DNA of 64,000 nucleotides from positions 1-64,000 of the forward strand of contig CAXBIS010000013.1 of NCBI GenBank assembly GCA_963975885.1. The letters are read 5' to 3'. The DNA is from Pseudazoarcus sp963975885. GTDB taxonomy: Bacteria > Pseudomonadota > Gammaproteobacteria > Burkholderiales > Rhodocyclaceae. This document shows, one piece after another, positions 28,124 to 37,284 of the stretch. The notes under the pieces were generated by a model. That model worked only from the letters and a program-made list of their open reading frames with translations, did not search any database and was not told where the DNA came from. The position numbers and the translations under genes were made by a program. Within the stretch, counting starts at the first letter, position 1; each line of letters starts with the position of its first letter.

Positions 28124-31015
28124 ATGGAACTTGCCAAAAGCTTCGAACCCGCCGCCATCGAATCCCGCTGGTATCCCGAGTGGGAGTCGCGCGGCTACTT
28201 CGACGCCGGGCTCGACAAATCGAAGTCCGAGGCCTTCTGCATCCTGCTGCCGCCGCCCAACGTCACCGGCACGCTGCACATGGGCCACGGCTTCAACCAG
28301 ACGCTGATGGACAGCCTCACGCGCTATCACCGCATGCGCGGCGACAATACGCTGTGGCAGCCTGGTACCGACCATGCGGGCATTGCCACGCAGATCGTCG
28401 TGGAACGCCAACTCGACGCCGAAGGCGTCAGCCGTCACGACCTGGGCCGCGACAAGTTCCTCGAGAAGGTGTGGGAGTGGAAGGAATACTCCGGCGGCAC
28501 CATCACGCGCCAGATGCGCCGCATGGGCACCAGCCCCGACTGGAAGCGCGAGCGCTTCACGATGGATGACGGTCTGTCGAAGACCGTCACCGAAACCTTC
28601 GTGCGTCTCTTCAACGAAGGCCTGATCTACCGTGGCAAGCGCCTCGTGAACTGGGACCCGGTGCTGGGCACCGCGGTGTCCGACCTCGAAGTGGTCTCCG
28701 AGGAAGAGGACGGCAAGCTATACCACATCCTTTACCCGTTCCCCGACGGCCCCATCGACGGTCTGGCCGGGCTGACGGTGGCCACCACGCGGCCCGAGAC
28801 CATGCTCGGCGACGTCGCGGTGATGGTGCACCCCGAGGACGAACGCTACGCCCATCTGATCGGCAAGACCGTGCGCCTGCCGCTGGTCGATCGCGACATC
28901 CCGATCATCGCCGATGATTACGTGGACCGCGAGTTCGGCACCGGCTGCGTCAAGGTGACGCCGGCCCACGACTTCAACGACTACGCCGTGGGCCAGCGCC
29001 ACAAGCTGGACATGATCGTGATCCTCACGCTCGGCGCCGCCATTCCCGCGCAGGCCGAGGTGTTCGACACCCACGGCCAGCGCAAGGGCACGCTCGCCAT
29101 GCCCGAAGGCATCGCCGGGCTGGATCGCGTACCCGCGCGCGAAAAGGTCGTCGCCGAACTCGAAGCGGCCAGCGTGCTGGTCGAGGTCAAGGCCCACAAA
29201 CTGATGGTGCCGCGCGGCGATCGTACCAACGTCGCCATCGAGCCCATGCTCACCGACCAGTGGTTCGTGGCGATGAGCAAGCCCGGCGCGGATGGCAAGA
29301 GCATCACGCAGAAGGCGCTCGACGTGGTCGCCTCGGGCGAGATCAGGTTCTACCCCGAGAACTGGGTCAACACCTACAACCAGTGGCTCAACAACATCCA
29401 GGACTGGTGCATCTCGCGCCAGCTGTGGTGGGGCCACCAGATCCCGGCATGGTATGCGGTCGAAGGCGACACGCGGCGCGTGTGGGTTGCGTACGATGCG
29501 GCTGAAGCGAAGGCACTGGCTGCGAAGGACGGCTACACCGGCGCGCTGGAGCGCGACGAAGACGTGCTCGACACCTGGTATTCGTCCGCGCTGTGGCCGT
29601 TCTCCACGCTGGACTGGTCGCCGGAGTGGCCAGCGAAATCCAACGACGCGCTGGATCTTTACCTGCCCTCCTCGGTGCTGGTCACCGGCTTTGACATCAT
29701 CTTCTTCTGGGTCGCTCGCATGGTCATGATGACCACGCACATCACCGGCAAGATCCCGTTCAAGCACGTCTACGTGCACGGCCTGATCCGCGACGGTGAA
29801 GGCCAGAAGATGTCGAAATCCAAGGGCAATGTGCTCGACCCCATCGACCTGATCGACGGCATTTCGGTCGATGATCTGGTCAAGAAACGCACCACCGGCC
29901 TGATGAACCCCAAACAGGCGGCGAGCATCGAGAAGAAGACACGCAAGGAATTCCCCGAAGGCATTCCCGCCTTCGGCACCGACGCGCTGCGCTTCACCTA
30001 CGCCAGCCTCGCCAGCCCGGGGCGCGACATCAAGTTCGACCTCTCCCGCTGCGAGGGCTACCGCAACTTCTGCAACAAGCTCTGGAACGCCACGCGCTTC
30101 GTGCTGATGAACTGCGAGGGCGAGGATTGCGGCTTCGACCCGCACAGTGCGGACCAGTGTGTGCCCGGCGGCTATCTGGACTTTTCCTTCGTGGATCGCT
30201 GGATTGTGTCGCAACTGCAGCGCACCGAAGCGCAAGTCGAGAAGCACTTCGCCGACTACCGCTTCGATCTGGCGGCGCGCGCCATCTACGAGTTCGTCTG
30301 GGACGAATACTGCGACTGGTACGTGGAACTGGCCAAGGTGCAGATCCAGCAGGGCGACGCGGCCCAGCAGCGCGCAACGCGCCGTACGCTGCTGCGCGTA
30401 CTCGAGACGGTGCTGCGCCTGGCTCACCCGGTGATTCCGTTCATTACCGAAGAACTTTGGCAGACGGTCGCACCACTGGCCGGGCGCAAGAACACCGAGA
30501 GCATCATGGTCGCGCCCTACCCGGTTGCCGACACGGGCCGCATCGACGAGGCCTGCGAGGCACGCATCACCGCACTCAAGGCGCGCATCCACGCCTGCCG
30601 CAACCTGCGTGGCGAGATGAATGTCTCGCCTGCCCAGCGCCTGCCGCTGGTGGTCGCCGGCGACGCCGACGCGATTCGCGACGAAGTGCCTTATCTGGCC
30701 GCGCTCGCGAAGCTGTCCGAGGTGGAACTGGTCGACGAGATCAGCGCCGATGCGCTGGCGCCCACCGCCGTGGTGGGTGAGCATCGCCTGATGTTGAAAG
30801 TGGAGATCGACATCGCCGCCGAACGCGAGCGCATTGGCAAGGAAATCGCCCGCATCGAGGGCGAGATCGCCAAGGCCGAGGGCAAGCTGGGCAACGCCAG
30901 TTTCGTCGAACGCGCCCCAGCCACCGTCGTCGCCCAGGAGCGCGAGCGTCTGGCCGGTTTCAGCGCCACGCTCGACAAGCTGCGCCCGCAGTACGAGCGC
31001 CTCGCCGCACGCTGA
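28124..31015 (+). CDS. valS: Valyl-tRNA synthetase
   Basis: A class I aminoacyl-tRNA synthetase of 963 residues. The HIGH motif appears as HMGH near residue 52 (PPPNVTGTLHMGHGFNQ) and KMSKSKGNVLDP near residue 562. The editing domain lies between them (ATTRPETMLGD near residue 220). The anticodon-binding domain and the C-terminal coiled coil (IAKAEGKLGNASFVERAP) complete it. ATG 28124 (MELAKSFEP) is the family start; an in-frame ATG 30 bases upstream would lie inside the region just after the -10 box. Confidence 0.97.
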   Translation: MELAKSFEPAAIESRWYPEWESRGYFDAGLDKSKSEAFCILLPPPNVTGTLHMGHGFNQTLMDSLTRYHRMRGDNTLWQPGTDHAGIATQIVVERQLDAEGVSRHDLGRDKFLEKVWEWKEYSGGTITRQMRRMGTSPDWKRERFTMDDGLSKTVTETFVRLFNEGLIYRGKRLVNWDPVLGTAVSDLEVVSEEEDGKLYHILYPFPDGPIDGLAGLTVATTRPETMLGDVAVMVHPEDERYAHLIGKTVRLPLVDRDIPIIADDYVDREFGTGCVKVTPAHDFNDYAVGQRHKLDMIVILTLGAAIPAQAEVFDTHGQRKGTLAMPEGIAGLDRVPAREKVVAELEAASVLVEVKAHKLMVPRGDRTNVAIEPMLTDQWFVAMSKPGADGKSITQKALDVVASGEIRFYPENWVNTYNQWLNNIQDWCISRQLWWGHQIPAWYAVEGDTRRVWVAYDAAEAKALAAKDGYTGALERDEDVLDTWYSSALWPFSTLDWSPEWPAKSNDALDLYLPSSVLVTGFDIIFFWVARMVMMTTHITGKIPFKHVYVHGLIRDGEGQKMSKSKGNVLDPIDLIDGISVDDLVKKRTTGLMNPKQAASIEKKTRKEFPEGIPAFGTDALRFTYASLASPGRDIKFDLSRCEGYRNFCNKLWNATRFVLMNCEGEDCGFDPHSADQCVPGGYLDFSFVDRWIVSQLQRTEAQVEKHFADYRFDLAARAIYEFVWDEYCDWYVELAKVQIQQGDAAQQRATRRTLLRVLETVLRLAHPVIPFITEELWQTVAPLAGRKNTESIMVAPYPVADTGRIDEACEARITALKARIHACRNLRGEMNVSPAQRLPLVVAGDADAIRDEVPYLAALAKLSEVELVDEISADALAPTAVVGEHRLMLKVEIDIAAERERIGKEIARIEGEIAKAEGKLGNASFVERAPATVVAQERERLAGFSATLDKLRPQYERLAAR

Positions 31016-31036
31016 TAGGCACGAAATGGGGCGTCG

Positions 31037-31055
31037 ACGCACCTTCCCGGTGCGT
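31037..31055 (+). terminator. Weak hairpin after valS
   Basis: ACGCACC-TTCCC-GGTGCGT is followed by TTCGG. The 7-bp stem lacks a proper T run. It lies 22 bases after the valS stop and may be a weak or Rho-assisted end. Confidence 0.35.
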
Positions 31056-31123
31056 TTCGGCCCCGACCCCGGGCGCACGTCCCGCGACATGACGGTTCTA
31101 CGAAAAAAGGCATATCTTTTGCT

Positions 31124-31153
31124 GAAGTTCGGCGGACTTCGTCCGTCAACTTC
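31124..31153. other. Imperfect palindrome upstream of the membrane chemoreceptor
   Basis: GAAGTTCGGCGGAC and GTCCGTCAACTTC pair across TTC, apart from a small bulge. It lies about 50 bases before the chemoreceptor ATG and could be an operator or a leader hairpin. No activator is known here. Confidence 0.4.
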
Positions 31154-31203
31154 GGCAAGGCGGCCTTAGACGGCCGCTCGCTGACCTGTTTCGGAGAACT
31201 GCC

Positions 31204-32847
31204 ATGTCCCTTTCCGTCCGCACCCGGTTGATCGCGCTCGCGACGATCGCCTGCGTCGCCCTGATCATCGTCGGCCTGCTCGGCGTCTTTCATCTGAGAA
31301 ACTTCGAACAGGTGCTGGAACGCGACCTTGCCGAGGTACGGGGCGGGGTAACCACCCTGGTTGCCGTAGGTCGCGCCGATGCCGCCTTCAAGACCCAGGT
31401 ACAGGAATGGAAGAACATCCTGATCCGGGGCAACGACCCGGAACTGTTCGATCGCTATCTGAAGGGCTTCGAAAAGCAGGAGGCGATCGTGCGCGAGAAT
31501 CTCGCCCGGGTCGAACCCTATCTGCGCGCCACCGACCCAGCCTCTGACACCGTGGCAGGACTGCTCGAAGATCACGCCACACTGGGTGATCGCTACCGCG
31601 CCGCGCTGGGAGGCTTCGACACCGCGGACCTGGACGCCGGCAAGAAAGTCGATACGGCCGTGCGCGGCATGGACCGCGATTTCAGCAAGGGTCTGGCCGG
31701 ACTCGTCGGTGCCATCGAAGAGGCCGAGCAGACGCGCATGGACGAACAGGTACTCTCGGCCCAGGCAGCCTATCTGGCCTCGCGCAACGCCATTCTCGCC
31801 ACGCTGATCGGTGGCGCGCTACTCGTGGCGGCGCTCGCGTGGTTCATCATCCGCCGCATCAACCACGCGCTGTCTGCCTTCGCGCAGACGATGGAGCGCG
31901 TCTCTTCCGACTGGGACCTGCGCCTGCGCGCCGATGCCGGTGGCGGAGACGAGATCGCTGCCATCGCAAAGGGCCTCAACACGATGCTGTCGCAGTTCCA
32001 GACGCTTGTGCGCGACATCAACGATCATGCCGGCGAGGTGCTGCGCACCAGCAATCAGGTGGCAAGCGCGATGGGGCACATCAACGAGCACGTCGGCGTG
32101 CTCAACGACTCGACCTCCACATCGGCCGCCTCGGTCGAGGAACTGACCGTCAGCATCAACCACGTGCGGGACAACGCCGAGGAGACACTGCGCATCTCGG
32201 AGGAGTCCGCCGATGCGGCACGCGAAGGCGGGACGGTCGTGCGCCGCACCGCCGACGGCATGCTCGAGACGGCCGACTCGGTGCGTGCCGCGGCAGACGC
32301 CGTCAAACGCCTAGGCGAACAATCGAACGCCATCGGCGGCATCGTCAAGGTTATCCATGAAGTCGCAGAACAGACCAACCTGCTCGCGCTCAACGCCGCC
32401 ATCGAGGCCGCGCGCGCCGGCGAACAAGGGCGCGGATTTGCGGTCGTCGCCGACGAAGTGCGCAAACTCGCAGAGCGCTCGGCGCAGGCCACGCGGGAAA
32501 TCACCGACAAGATCAGCGCAATGCAACAATCGGCCAACGCTGCCGTAAGTGACATGGACCGTGTCGTCGCCAAGGTGGGGTCGGACTCCGAACTCGCGCA
32601 TGCGGCCGGCGACGCCATCGCCCGTATCCAGGATGGTGCGCGCCAGGTCGTCGCGGTGGCGCAGGAAATCACGCACGCGCTGCGCGAACAGGCCCAGGCC
32701 AGCGACACCCTGGCCAGCCAGATCGAGTCGATCGCACGTTCCAGCGACGAGAACGCTGCATCACTGTCGCAAACCTCGTCGGCGGTCAGGTCGCTCGAAA
32801 ACATGGCCAACCACATGCACACAGCCGTGGCCCGCTTCTCGGTCTGA
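31204..32847 (+). CDS. Methyl-accepting chemotaxis protein (transmembrane)
   Basis: A 547-residue receptor. TM1 is near residues 9-29 (LIALATIACVALIIVGLLGVF). A helical periplasmic sensor domain of about 165 residues follows, with the QEWKNILIRG segment found in four-helix-bundle sensors. TM2 is near 197-217, a HAMP domain follows to about 270, and the cytosolic signalling domain has its tip at NLLALNAAIEAARAGEQG near 394. The C-terminus (VARFSV) has no NWETF-like pentapeptide for CheR/CheB tethering. A GGAG site precedes ATG. The ligand is unknown. It is unlinked to the che cluster at 57.9-64 kb but should feed it. Confidence 0.92.
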   Translation: MSLSVRTRLIALATIACVALIIVGLLGVFHLRNFEQVLERDLAEVRGGVTTLVAVGRADAAFKTQVQEWKNILIRGNDPELFDRYLKGFEKQEAIVRENLARVEPYLRATDPASDTVAGLLEDHATLGDRYRAALGGFDTADLDAGKKVDTAVRGMDRDFSKGLAGLVGAIEEAEQTRMDEQVLSAQAAYLASRNAILATLIGGALLVAALAWFIIRRINHALSAFAQTMERVSSDWDLRLRADAGGGDEIAAIAKGLNTMLSQFQTLVRDINDHAGEVLRTSNQVASAMGHINEHVGVLNDSTSTSAASVEELTVSINHVRDNAEETLRISEESADAAREGGTVVRRTADGMLETADSVRAAADAVKRLGEQSNAIGGIVKVIHEVAEQTNLLALNAAIEAARAGEQGRGFAVVADEVRKLAERSAQATREITDKISAMQQSANAAVSDMDRVVAKVGSDSELAHAAGDAIARIQDGARQVVAVAQEITHALREQAQASDTLASQIESIARSSDENAASLSQTSSAVRSLENMANHMHTAVARFSV

Positions 32848-32858
32848 ATACCTCAACG

Positions 32859-32886
32859 AAAAGGCCATCCCGCAGGATGGCCTTTT
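32859..32886. terminator. Bidirectional terminator
   Basis: AAAAGGCCATCC-CGCA-GGATGGCCTTTT is a perfect 12-bp stem starting with A4 and ending with T4. It lies between the chemoreceptor and the converging TusA-like gene. Confidence 0.88.
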
Positions 32887-32907
32887 CAACGTTCGACGCC
32901 AGCGCGC

Positions 32908-33138
32908 CTACTTGCGCCGCAAAAAGAACTCGAACACCTTCTCCGGCGTCTCGTTCTGGCCCAGCAGTTCGTTGCCGGTCTGGCGCGCGAAGGCCTGAAA
33001 ATCCTTCACCGAACCCGGATCGGTCGCGAGCACGCGCACGGTCTGACCCGTTTCGAGTTCGGCAAGCGCCTTCTTGGCACGCAAGATGGGCAGCGGACAG
33101 TTCAGTCCGCGTGCGTCGACTTCCTTGTCAAACTCCAT
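32908..33138 (-). CDS. TusA/SirA-like sulfur carrier protein
   Basis: A 76-residue cytosolic protein of the TusA family. It has the hallmark Cys in DARGLNCPLPILRAKKAL near residue 14, which carries a persulfide, then GQTVRVLATDPGSVKDFQAF and a C-terminal FFLRRK. TusA proteins relay sulfur for tRNA thiolation, molybdenum cofactor synthesis or sulfur oxidation; which one applies here is not clear. moaC lies two genes away, but on the other strand. ATG 33138 has AAGGGG upstream. Confidence 0.85.
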   Translation of the reverse strand: MEFDKEVDARGLNCPLPILRAKKALAELETGQTVRVLATDPGSVKDFQAFARQTGNELLGQNETPEKVFEFFLRRK

Positions 33139-33214
33139 TCGTTGACCCCTTTTAGGCTGGACGGCGAAGTATAAACGCACACTGTGTCCCGGAAAACCCG
33201 TAAGTCACGCGGAA

Positions 33215-34642
33215 TCAGCGCCGCTCCTCACTTCGCAGCCGATCCTCGACCTTGAGTTCGCGCAGTCGGGCGTCGACCGCCGACAGCTCGTAGAAATCTC
33301 CATCATCGGCGCGACGCGCCAGATCCAGTTGATGGATGGCCGCGGGCAGACTCCCGCGCAGCGCGTAGACCTCGGCCTGGGCGCGATGGTAGGCCGTACG
33401 ATGGCCGAGGCGCTCTTCGGCACGTGCCAGACGTTCCCACAGGCGCGGATCCGCGCGCTGACGGCCGATTGCGTCACGTGCGAGCGAAGCTGCCTCTTCG
33501 GTGCGCCCGGCTTCCAGCGTCGCATCGATGCGCGCATAGCGCAACGCACGGCTGTCGCGGAAGCGCTCGAGCGCCGGTACCAGCAGATCCAGCGCAGCTT
33601 GCGGCGCACGCCGGGCCAGCTCGATCTCGGCGCGCAACAGGATCACCCACGACGCACGCTGCGAGCCCTCACCGAGTTCGCCAATCACTCGCTCCGCATC
33701 GTCCAGCCGTCCGGCGCGAAACAGCGCACGGGCGAGACCGTAGCGTGAGGCGTCGTCATCGCGGGTTTTCACGCGTGACTCGAACTCGTTTACCGCATCG
33801 GGGGCGAGCCCCTGCCCGGCCCGCATCTTGGCGCGCACGAAGCCGAAGTCCGGCGAATCGAGGACCTGCCGATAGCGCATCTGCACGACACGGTTTTCCA
33901 TGTCGGTGAAGCGGTCCTGAGTCAGCGGGTGGGTGCGCAGGTAGCCCGGTGCATCGGATTCGTAGACCCGCGTGGCACGTTGCAGCCGCGTGAAGAAGCC
34001 GGGCATGCCGCGCGGGTCGAAGCCGGCGCGCTCGAGCAGTTGCAGTCCGATGCGATCGGCCTCGCGCTCGAAACTGCGCGAGTACCCGAGTTGCGACTGC
34101 AGCGCTCCGGCCTGACCGGCGACGATGGCCGCTTCGGCCAGCTCGGGGTTGCTCTGCGCCGCCAGCGCGCCAACCAGAATCGAGCCAAGCACCATCATCA
34201 GCGACTGCCCCTGCTTGCCGTAGAGTTGGGCGATGTGGCGCTGCGTGACGTGGGCGATCTCGTGCCCCATTACAGATGCGAATTCGGATTCGGTCTCGGC
34301 GGTGAGCAGCAGGCCGGTGTGGATGCCAATGTAGCCGCCGGGAAGCGCGAAGGCGTTGATGCTCGGATCCTTGAGCACAAAAAATTCGAACTCGCGGTCT
34401 GCGTCGTCGCTGACCGCAACCAGGCGACGCCCGATGCGCGAGACGTAGTCCTCGACCTCGACATCGTTCAGATAGCTTGGATCGTGCCAGCGAATGTCGC
34501 GCATGATCGATTCGCCGATGCGCCGCTCCTCGAGCGCGGACAGGTCGGACGAGGCGACGTCACCCAGATCCGGCAGGTTCTGGGCGTGGACCGGCGTCAA
34601 TGCGAGCGCGGCGGCCAGCAGCAGGGCAGAAAGTCGTCTCAT
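33215..34642 (-). CDS. Periplasmic M48 metalloprotease with TPR repeats (BepA/YfgC-like)
   Basis: A 475-residue exported protease/chaperone of outer-membrane assembly. Residues 1-20 form a signal peptide ending VHA before QNLPDLG. The zinc site is H127-E-I-A-H131, with the third ligand in the SFEREADRIGLQLL helix. TPR-like helical repeats fill the C-terminal half after about residue 270. In E. coli BepA this layout helps or degrades LptD and the BAM complex. I took ATG 34642 because the signal peptide starts there; the frame is open further upstream. It is divergent from moaC. Confidence 0.88.
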   Translation of the reverse strand: MRRLSALLLAAALALTPVHAQNLPDLGDVASSDLSALEERRIGESIMRDIRWHDPSYLNDVEVEDYVSRIGRRLVAVSDDADREFEFFVLKDPSINAFALPGGYIGIHTGLLLTAETESEFASVMGHEIAHVTQRHIAQLYGKQGQSLMMVLGSILVGALAAQSNPELAEAAIVAGQAGALQSQLGYSRSFEREADRIGLQLLERAGFDPRGMPGFFTRLQRATRVYESDAPGYLRTHPLTQDRFTDMENRVVQMRYRQVLDSPDFGFVRAKMRAGQGLAPDAVNEFESRVKTRDDDASRYGLARALFRAGRLDDAERVIGELGEGSQRASWVILLRAEIELARRAPQAALDLLVPALERFRDSRALRYARIDATLEAGRTEEAASLARDAIGRQRADPRLWERLARAEERLGHRTAYHRAQAEVYALRGSLPAAIHQLDLARRADDGDFYELSAVDARLRELKVEDRLRSEERR

Positions 34643-34648
34643 GTCGAG

Positions 34649-34657
34649 TGCTATGAT
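34649..34657 (+). promoter_or_regulatory. Extended -10 promoter of moaC
   Basis: TG-C-TATGAT matches the extended -10 pattern, 32 bases before the moaC ATG. The -35 region lies inside the start of the divergent protease gene. Confidence 0.4.
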
Positions 34658-34689
34658 AACGCCTCGCCCAACACGTTCCATTACCGAAG

Positions 34690-35181
34690 ATGTCGCAGCA
34701 TTTGACCCATTTCGATACCGATGGCCAGGCCCACATGGTCGATGTCGGCGCCAAGGACGAGACACGCCGCGTCGCGGTGGCCTCCGGCGCGATCACGATG
34801 CTGCCAGCCACCTTCGCGACGGTGCGCGACGGCACGGCCAAGAAGGGCGACGTGCTCGGCATCGCACGCATCGCAGCAATCCAGGGCTCCAAGCGCACCA
34901 GCGAACTGATCCCGCTGTGCCACCCGATCCCGCTCACCCGCGTCGCCGTCGACTTCGAACTCGAAGAGGCCGACAGCCGCATCGTCGTCAGCGTCACCGC
35001 CGAAACCGTCGGTCGTACCGGCGTCGAGATGGAAGCGCTCACGGCCGCCAGCGTCGCCCTGCTCACCATCTACGACATGTGCAAGGCGGTCGATCGCGGC
35101 ATGACCATGAGCGGTATCCGGCTGCTCGAGAAGCTCGGCGGCAAGTCCGGTCACTGGACTGCGAGCGACGCCGCTAGGTAG
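34690..35181 (+). CDS. moaC: Cyclic pyranopterin monophosphate synthase
   Basis: MoaC converts 3',8-cyclo-7,8-dihydro-GTP to cPMP, the first intermediate of molybdenum cofactor synthesis. The 163-residue protein shows MVDVGAKDETRRVAVA near residue 16, the active-site LIPLCHPIPLT near 74, GRTGVEMEALTAAS near 108 and the MCKAVDRGM signature near 131. It stands alone, without the other moa genes in view. Confidence 0.96.
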   Translation: MSQHLTHFDTDGQAHMVDVGAKDETRRVAVASGAITMLPATFATVRDGTAKKGDVLGIARIAAIQGSKRTSELIPLCHPIPLTRVAVDFELEEADSRIVVSVTAETVGRTGVEMEALTAASVALLTIYDMCKAVDRGMTMSGIRLLEKLGGKSGHWTASDAAR

Positions 35182-35260
35182 TTTCCGGGGTGACATCCCC
35201 CCTCTCGCCGTCTAGGCTGTCCGGGCATGCTGGACCAATGACGACACAGGGGGATGCTGC

Positions 35261-37267
35261 ATGGACCCGAACGACGACAGCGGAAACGGCAGCGCAGACT
35301 CGCGGCCCCGCATCCTGATCAATCCGCCGGTATTCATCATCTCCGGCGTGCTCACCCTGCTCTTCGTGGGCTTCGCCGCGGCCATGCCGGAGATCGCCAA
35401 CGATCTTTTCGGCGCGATCCGCGACTGGACCATGCACTCGGCCGGCTGGTTCTACGTGCTGGCGGTGGCAGGCTTTCTGGTCTTCGTCGTCGCGCTGGCC
35501 GCCTCGTCCTTCGGCACCATCAAGCTCGGCCGTGATCACACCGTGCCGGACTTCACCTACACCTCTTGGTTCGCGATGCTGTTCTCGGCCGGCATGGGCA
35601 TCGGCCTGATGTTCTTCGGCGTCGCCGAGCCCATCATGCACTACGTCAGTCCGCCGGTCGGTGATGCCGAGACGATCGACGCCGCGCGGCAGGCGCTGCG
35701 CATCACCTTCTTCCACTGGGGCGTGCATGCCTGGGCGATCTATGCCGTCGTGGCGCTGTCGCTGGCCTACTTCGCCTTCCGTCACGACCTGCCGCTGACC
35801 ATCCGCTCGTCGCTGTATCCGCTCATCGGCGAGCGCATCTACGGACCCATCGGCCACGCGGTCGACATCTTCGCCGTGCTCGGCACCATCTTCGGCGTGG
35901 CCACCTCGCTGGGCTTCGGCGTGATCCAGGTCAATGCCGGTCTCGACTACCTGTTCGGCGTGCCGGTCGACGTGCTCACGCAGATCGTGTTGATCGCCAT
36001 CATCACCGCGATCGCCACCCTGTCGGTGGCACTGGGTCTGGACGGAGGCATCCGCCGCATCTCCGAACTGAACATGGTGCTGGCCGCGGTGCTGGTGGTC
36101 TTCGTGCTGATCGCCGGGCCGACGGTATTCCTGCTGCAGACGCTGGTGCAGAACACCGGCATGTACCTGTCCAACCTGTTCTCGATGACCTTCAACCTCT
36201 ACGCCTACGAGCCCACCGGCTGGATCGGCGGCTGGACGCTGTTCTACTGGGCGTGGTGGATCGCATGGTCACCCTTCGTCGGCATGTTCATCGCGCGTGT
36301 GTCGCGCGGGCGCACCATTCGCGAGTTCGTCGTCGGCGTGCTCTTCGTGCCGGTGGGTTTCACCTTCATCTGGATGACGGTGTTCGGGGACACGGCCATC
36401 CACATGGTGATGATCCAGGGCATCACGGCACTGGCCGATGCGGTCGCGGCCGACACCTCGGTGGCGCTGTTCCAGTTCTTCGAGCACCTGCCGCTGTCCT
36501 CGATCATGTCGCTGGTCGCCACGCTGCTCGTGATCACCTTCTTCGTGACCTCGTCGGACTCGGGCTCGCTGGTGGTCGACATGCTCACCAACGGTGGGCA
36601 CGACGACTCGCCCGTGTGGCAACGCGTGTTCTGGGCCGTGGTCGAGGGCATCGTCGCCGCCGCGCTGTTGCTGGCCGGTGGCCTGGGCGCGCTGCAGACC
36701 GCCACCATCGCCGCCGCCCTGCCCTTCGCCATCATCATGGTGCTGATGTGCGTGGGCCTGCTGCGCGCGCTGCGCATCGACCACGTCAAGCGGTTGAGCC
36801 TGCGCGACGCGCGCGTGCGCGCCGTGGGTGGCGAGGCCGCGCACGACTGGCGCCGCCGCCTGCGCACGCTGGTGCACCAGCCGCGCCGCAACGAGGTGCG
36901 CCGCTTCATGCTCGAGGTGGTGCGCCCGGCACTGGCCGAAGTCGCCGAGGAACTGCGCGAACACGGCATCGACGCCCATCTGGCCGAGGAGGAATCGCCG
37001 ATCACGCGCACCTGGGTCGAGGTACGTCACGGCGACGAGATCGACTTCTTCTATTCGGTACACGTGACGGCCTACGAGCCACCCAGCTTCGTGATGCGCG
37101 ACACACGCCGACAGCGCCAGGACCGCCTGCGCTACTTCCGCGCCGAGGTGCATCTGCGCGAGGGCGGCCAGGACTACGACATCATGGGCTGGAGCCACAA
37201 GGACATCATCGGCGACGTACTCGACCAGTACGAGCGCCACATGCACTTCCTCGACGCCGTGCGCTGA
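35261..37267 (+). CDS. BCCT family transporter, BetT-like (copy 1)
   Basis: A 668-residue inner-membrane carrier for quaternary amines such as choline or betaine. Twelve helices occupy residues 18-510. The glycine stretch SAGMGIGLMFFGVAEP is near residue 110. The TM4 aromatic set FFHWGVHAWAIY and the classical TM8 box LFYWAWWIAWSPFVG are both intact. A cytosolic C-terminal domain of about 150 residues, as in BetT, ends LDQYERHMHFLDAVR. The porin gene follows 17 bases after its stop, so the two are probably one operon. Confidence 0.92.
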   Translation: MDPNDDSGNGSADSRPRILINPPVFIISGVLTLLFVGFAAAMPEIANDLFGAIRDWTMHSAGWFYVLAVAGFLVFVVALAASSFGTIKLGRDHTVPDFTYTSWFAMLFSAGMGIGLMFFGVAEPIMHYVSPPVGDAETIDAARQALRITFFHWGVHAWAIYAVVALSLAYFAFRHDLPLTIRSSLYPLIGERIYGPIGHAVDIFAVLGTIFGVATSLGFGVIQVNAGLDYLFGVPVDVLTQIVLIAIITAIATLSVALGLDGGIRRISELNMVLAAVLVVFVLIAGPTVFLLQTLVQNTGMYLSNLFSMTFNLYAYEPTGWIGGWTLFYWAWWIAWSPFVGMFIARVSRGRTIREFVVGVLFVPVGFTFIWMTVFGDTAIHMVMIQGITALADAVAADTSVALFQFFEHLPLSSIMSLVATLLVITFFVTSSDSGSLVVDMLTNGGHDDSPVWQRVFWAVVEGIVAAALLLAGGLGALQTATIAAALPFAIIMVLMCVGLLRALRIDHVKRLSLRDARVRAVGGEAAHDWRRRLRTLVHQPRRNEVRRFMLEVVRPALAEVAEELREHGIDAHLAEEESPITRTWVEVRHGDEIDFFYSVHVTAYEPPSFVMRDTRRQRQDRLRYFRAEVHLREGGQDYDIMGWSHKDIIGDVLDQYERHMHFLDAVR

Positions 37268-37284
37268 ACCGGAAGGACGACGAC

